Shown piece by piece: positions 21,806-25,219 of a stretch of DNA of 25,219 nucleotides; the stretch's first letter is position 1, and every line of letters starts with the position of its first letter. Under the pieces are notes generated by a model. It saw nothing but the letters and a program-made list of their open reading frames with translations. It did no database searches and was not told the origin of the DNA. This DNA is from Rhodobiaceae bacterium (lineage in GTDB: Bacteria > Pseudomonadota > Alphaproteobacteria > Rhizobiales > Tepidamorphaceae): NCBI GenBank assembly GCA_020637985.1, contig JACKJK010000017.1, forward strand, positions 1 through 25,219, read 5' to 3'. A program made the translations under genes and the position numbers.

Positions 21806-24166
21806 ATGGCACGAGCGCATGAGGCCACGCGCGATTCGTGCAACGGGGAGGTGCATGCCGGAACTCCTGCCGGGAGCAAGGCATATCCCGTTGCCGATTC
21901 CGGGCCGGCCCAGGACAAAGGCAAGACGGCGGACGGATTCGCCGACTGGGCGCAGCGCAGCATTGCCCCGCTGATCGTCATCCTGTTCCTGTGTGTCGCC
22001 GTTTCCACGGCCTTCTACGTCTTCCAGGTTTACGTCAACGTCACTCGCGATGCCGAGACCGAGCTGTCGATGGTGGCCGACATGACGCGGGCGCGGTTCA
22101 TCCAGAACATCCCCCAGACCGGCGCAGGCGTCACGGCGACGATGAACCATACGACCCTTGCCGACGCCCGGCCGGAAACGGTCAGTTCCATGCCGATCGG
22201 GATTTTCCTGACCGCGCCGGATGGCACGATCCTTGCCAGCGAACCCTTCGCGCCCGATTCCAACGGCCGCAACATCGACGATGTCCTATCGGGCGCGCCG
22301 GACGCGTTCAGGGAGGGGCGTTTCGCCGGCTTCCTGCACCCTCACGACAGATCCGACGCCGAACATCTCGCCGTGTCTCGGCGGTTGCCGGAAGGTTCCG
22401 GCTACATGGTGTTTGCCGTGCCGCAGAGCGCGATCCGCGAGCAGTGGCACGCCGAGGCCCGCTTCAGCGCCTCCATCCTGGCCACGATGGACATGCTGGT
22501 GCTGATGATCGGCATGGCCCTGCACTGGCAGGCCAGCCGGTTGCGCGCGATGAACGAAGCCAAGTCCGCCGAGCGCATCCGCCTCGCCACGGCGCTCTCG
22601 CGCGGGCGTTGCGGCCTGTGGGAATGGGATATCGAGCGCGGCGCCCTGACGTGGTCGGACTCCATGTGCACCCTCGTCGGGCTGCCGGCTCGCGAGACAA
22701 CGCTCTCCATCGGCGAGCTTTCGGCTCTCACGCATCCCGACGACATCAACCTGCAGGATGTCGCCGACGACGTCCTTTCAGGTCGCACCAGCTGGATCGA
22801 TCATGCCTTCCGGGTGCGCCACAGCGCCGGTCACTGGGTGTGGCTGCGCGCACGCGCCGACGTGACCAGCGACCTGGCCGACCAGAACCGGTTGCAGGTT
22901 TTCGGCATCGCGTTCGACATAACCGAGAAGAAGCGGATCGAGGAGTTCGGGCGCCAGGCGGACATGCGCCTCAACGACGCCATCGAGAGCATCTCGGAAT
23001 CCTTCGTGCTGTGGGACGCCGATCGACGCCTCACGATGTGCAACTCGAAGTTCTTCGAACTGCATGGCATCGACGCGGGCATGCAGCTGACGGGAAAGAC
23101 CTGCGAAGAGATTTCCGAGATCGCCCTGTATCCCGCCCTACCCTGCCACGGACAAGACACACCGGCACCAGCGTCCTATCTGTGCCAGCTCGACGACGGA
23201 CGCTGGCTGAACGTCTCCGAGCGGCGCACCCGCGACGGCGGCATCGTTTCGGTCGGCACCGACATTACCGAACTGAAGCAGCACGAAGAACGGCTCGTCG
23301 ACAGCGAACGCACGTTGCTTGCCACGGTCGCGGATCTGCAGCGCTCACGCCAGGCGCTCCAGGTACAGGCACAGCAACTCGTCGAACTCGCCGACCGCTT
23401 CGCCGCGGAAAAGGTGCGCGCCGAGCTCGCCAGCAAGGCGAAATCGGAGTTCCTCGCCAACATGAGCCACGAGTTGCGCACTCCGCTCAACGCGATCCTG
23501 GGCTTCTCGGAAATACTCGCGAACGAAGCCTTCGGTCCTTTGGGCGCGAGCCAGTACCGCGAATACGCCCATGACATCCATGGCAGCGGTCAGTTCCTGT
23601 TCGATCTCATCACCGACATCCTCGACATGTCGAAAATCGAATCCGGCCGCTACGCGCTCGACGTCAGCACCTTCGATCTCTCCGAAATCACCGACGAATG
23701 CGTGCGCATCCTGTCTCTCAAGGCCGCCGAGAAATCCATAGAGACAGAAGTCCGCATCGCGCGCGGGCTGACGCTCAACGGCGACCGCAGGGCGATCAAG
23801 CAGGTGCTCGTCAACCTTCTGTCGAACGCGGTCAAGTTCACCGGCGACGGTGGCCGCATCAACCTGCGCGCACGCAGGGTACGCAATACGATCGTCGTTT
23901 CCATCGAGGACAACGGCATCGGCATCCCGAGCGATGCCATCAGCCGGCTCGGCCGCCCCTTCGAGCAGGTGGCAAACCAGATGACCCGCGACCACCAGGG
24001 CTCCGGGCTGGGGCTGGCGATCGCCCGCTCGCTGGCCGAGATGCATGGCGGGTCGCTGCGCGTGCGCAGCCGCGAGGGGCATGGGACGATCGTCACCATC
24101 CGGCTGCCGATCAGCGTCGCGCCTGACAGCGAGGAAGCGGTGGCGGACCGGCAGCGCGCGAGCTGA
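21806..24166 (+). CDS. PAS-domain sensor histidine kinase
   Basis: The 786-residue inner-membrane kinase has a cytoplasmic N-tail, a first membrane helix (about 52-76), an extracytoplasmic sensor region (77-220), a second helix (221-241), two PAS domains (about 262-378 with WEWDIERGALTWS and a PAC end at DITEKKRIEE, and 388-495 with VLWDADRRL and DITELKQHEE), and a coiled-coil (about 495-545). A HisKA domain follows, with H555 in SHELRTPLNAILGFSEI, then an ATPase domain with N674 (SNAVKF), DNGIGIP and GSGLGLAI. The HisKA wording resembles the DivJ/PleC/PdhS group of alphaproteobacterial kinases that act on DivK/PleD-like regulators, but no regulator is encoded beside it. It converges on glnE after 33 bases. 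The start follows AGGA. Confidence 0.92.
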   Translation: MARAHEATRDSCNGEVHAGTPAGSKAYPVADSGPAQDKGKTADGFADWAQRSIAPLIVILFLCVAVSTAFYVFQVYVNVTRDAETELSMVADMTRARFIQNIPQTGAGVTATMNHTTLADARPETVSSMPIGIFLTAPDGTILASEPFAPDSNGRNIDDVLSGAPDAFREGRFAGFLHPHDRSDAEHLAVSRRLPEGSGYMVFAVPQSAIREQWHAEARFSASILATMDMLVLMIGMALHWQASRLRAMNEAKSAERIRLATALSRGRCGLWEWDIERGALTWSDSMCTLVGLPARETTLSIGELSALTHPDDINLQDVADDVLSGRTSWIDHAFRVRHSAGHWVWLRARADVTSDLADQNRLQVFGIAFDITEKKRIEEFGRQADMRLNDAIESISESFVLWDADRRLTMCNSKFFELHGIDAGMQLTGKTCEEISEIALYPALPCHGQDTPAPASYLCQLDDGRWLNVSERRTRDGGIVSVGTDITELKQHEERLVDSERTLLATVADLQRSRQALQVQAQQLVELADRFAAEKVRAELASKAKSEFLANMSHELRTPLNAILGFSEILANEAFGPLGASQYREYAHDIHGSGQFLFDLITDILDMSKIESGRYALDVSTFDLSEITDECVRILSLKAAEKSIETEVRIARGLTLNGDRRAIKQVLVNLLSNAVKFTGDGGRINLRARRVRNTIVVSIEDNGIGIPSDAISRLGRPFEQVANQMTRDHQGSGLGLAIARSLAEMHGGSLRVRSREGHGTIVTIRLPISVAPDSEEAVADRQRAS

Positions 24167-24199
24167 CACCGGGCACCCTAAAGCCCCGCACCGGCCGAG

Positions 24200-25219
24200 T
24201 TACTCCGGTGTCTGCGGCACCAGCTTGTCGAACAGCGCGACGACGTCTGCCTGCTGCTTCTCCAGCAGCGGCGCGAGGCGATCGAAGGACGGCACGTCGG
24301 CAACGCGCGCCAGCAGGCCGGCCAGGCCGCGCGGGGCGGTCGCCGGATCGAAGGATCCCATCACCGACAGCCGCAAGACCTGCAGGACTCGCGAAAACAG
24401 GGCCGCGGCAGCAAGCAGCGTTTCCGCCGAACCCGCATCGACGAGACCAGCCTCGCGCAGCGCGCGCAGGGCGGCGGAGGTGCTGCCGGCCAGCAGTTCG
24501 GGATGAGCGTGCGCGTTGGCGAGGACGAGATACTGGGTGATGAACTCGATGTCCGTCAGACCGCCGGCCACCGCCTTGACGTTCCAGATGTCGGCCGATC
24601 CCTTTTCCTTCTGCACGCGCACGCGCATGTCGCGCACGTCGCGGGCGATTGCCGCCGCATCGCGCGGCGTGCTCAGCACATCGTGCATCACCGCCTCGAC
24701 GCGCGCCGAGAACGCCGGGTCGCCGCACACGACGCGCGCCCGCGTCAGCGCCATGTGCTCCCAGGTCCAGGCCTCGTTGAGCTGGTAGTGCTCGAAGGCG
24801 TCGATACGGGTCGCCAGCATGCCGGCCTTGCCGGAGGGGCGAAGCCGCATGTCGACCTCGTAGAGACCGCCGACGGCAGTCGGCGCGCTAATGGCCGCGA
24901 TCAGGCGCTGCGCGAAGCGGATGTAGTAGGTCGTCGCCCCCAGCGGGCGCGGGCCGTCGGATTCCTGCCCGGCCGCGTCGTAGATCAGGATCAGGTCTAG
25001 GTCTGAGGAAGACGTCATCTCGCGGCTGCCGAGACGGCCCATGCCGACCAGCGCCGTGGCGCCGCCTTCGATACGCCCGTGGGCGGCGGCGAAGGTCTCC
25101 TCCACCGCCGTGTGAAGGCGCGCAAGCAGGGCGTCCGCAAGGGCGGTATAGGCTTCGGCCGCCGTCTCCGGCTCGACACCGCCGGTCAGCATGCGCGCGC
25201 CGATCAGTGTCATCTGCTC
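24200..25219 (-). CDS. glnE: Glutamine synthetase adenylyltransferase/deadenylylase, C-terminal part (partial)
   Basis: The gene enters from the right edge; the last 338 or so codons are visible and end with TAA at 24200. The full protein is about 950-990 residues, so this is the C-terminal nucleotidyltransferase half. Visible are GSREMTSSSDLDLILIYD (the G-S...D-x-D metal-binding motif), YEVDMRLRPSGKAGMLAT, WTWEHMALTRARVV, KGSADIWNVKAVAGGLTDIEF and the helical C-terminal region. In GlnE of E. coli the N-terminal half removes AMP from glutamine synthetase and the C-terminal half adds it, under control of PII signalling, so the visible part should carry the adenylylation activity. No terminator is obvious in the 33 bases separating it from the convergent kinase gene. 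Confidence 0.95.
   Translation of the reverse strand, partial: EQMTLIGARMLTGGVEPETAAEAYTALADALLARLHTAVEETFAAAHGRIEGGATALVGMGRLGSREMTSSSDLDLILIYDAAGQESDGPRPLGATTYYIRFAQRLIAAISAPTAVGGLYEVDMRLRPSGKAGMLATRIDAFEHYQLNEAWTWEHMALTRARVVCGDPAFSARVEAVMHDVLSTPRDAAAIARDVRDMRVRVQKEKGSADIWNVKAVAGGLTDIEFITQYLVLANAHAHPELLAGSTSAALRALREAGLVDAGSAETLLAAAALFSRVLQVLRLSVMGSFDPATAPRGLAGLLARVADVPSFDRLAPLLEKQQADVVALFDKLVPQTPE

Noticed and set aside
1..25219. CRISPR arrays, rRNA, tRNA and riboswitches.
   Set aside because: No regularly spaced repeats, tRNA cloverleaf or rRNA-like stretches, or recognisable riboswitch cores were seen on either strand.

Overview
This window is about 25 kb of GC-rich DNA (most lines near 65% G+C by eye) from an alphaproteobacterium. 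It is most likely a member of the Hyphomicrobiales (Rhizobiales), Phyllobacteriaceae-like. The reasons are alphaproteobacterial SucD, PepN and GlnE sequences, an Fdh1-type formate dehydrogenase with fused NuoE/NuoF modules, a PAS-type sensor kinase next to glnE, and an intergenic palindromic repeat of a kind I associate with Mesorhizobium relatives. The taxonomic call is inference.

Layout. 1-1013 (+): the tail of sucC and all of sucD (succinyl-CoA ligase), closed by a strong terminator. 1251-5738 (-): a two-gene formate dehydrogenase operon (beta, then alpha) converging on sucD, with a bidirectional terminator between them. 5832-6716 (-): a LysR regulator. 6993-10814 (+): divergent from the LysR gene, a four-gene operon of SucC-like and SucD-like ligase subunits, a PIG3-type MDR oxidoreductase and a DddL-like cupin DMSP lyase. 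10932-11837 (+): an orphan AT-rich gene for a three-helix membrane protein, flanked by GC-rich DNA. 11890-14247 (-): a PepSY protein, an OmpR-type regulator and a PhoQ/QseC-like kinase, divergent from 14376-15214 (+), a second PepSY protein and a di-heme cytochrome b561. 15213-15326: a palindromic repeat. 15642-17397 (-): a class I glutamine amidotransferase and an atypical DapA-family protein, divergent from an aspartate dehydrogenase (17564-18376, +). 18498-21146 (+): aminopeptidase N. 21127-21558 (-): a small membrane protein. 21806-24166 (+): a PAS sensor kinase. 24200-25219 (-): the C-terminal third of glnE.

Main candidate for a new system. The operon at 6993-10814 puts a DddL-like lyase (DMSP to acrylate and DMS) behind an MDR reductase and a two-subunit ADP/GDP-forming acyl-CoA ligase whose substrate loops differ from SucCD. 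Read together, they could form a complete route DMSP -> acrylate -> acryloyl-CoA -> propionyl-CoA. In this route a SucCD-like ligase would replace the AMP-forming PrpE, and a PIG3-type MDR would replace AcuI. A perfect 18-bp palindrome sits about 65 bp upstream of the predicted start of transcription, where LysR activators normally bind, and a second palindrome overlaps the -10 box. All functional assignments rest on motifs read by eye; no database search was run.
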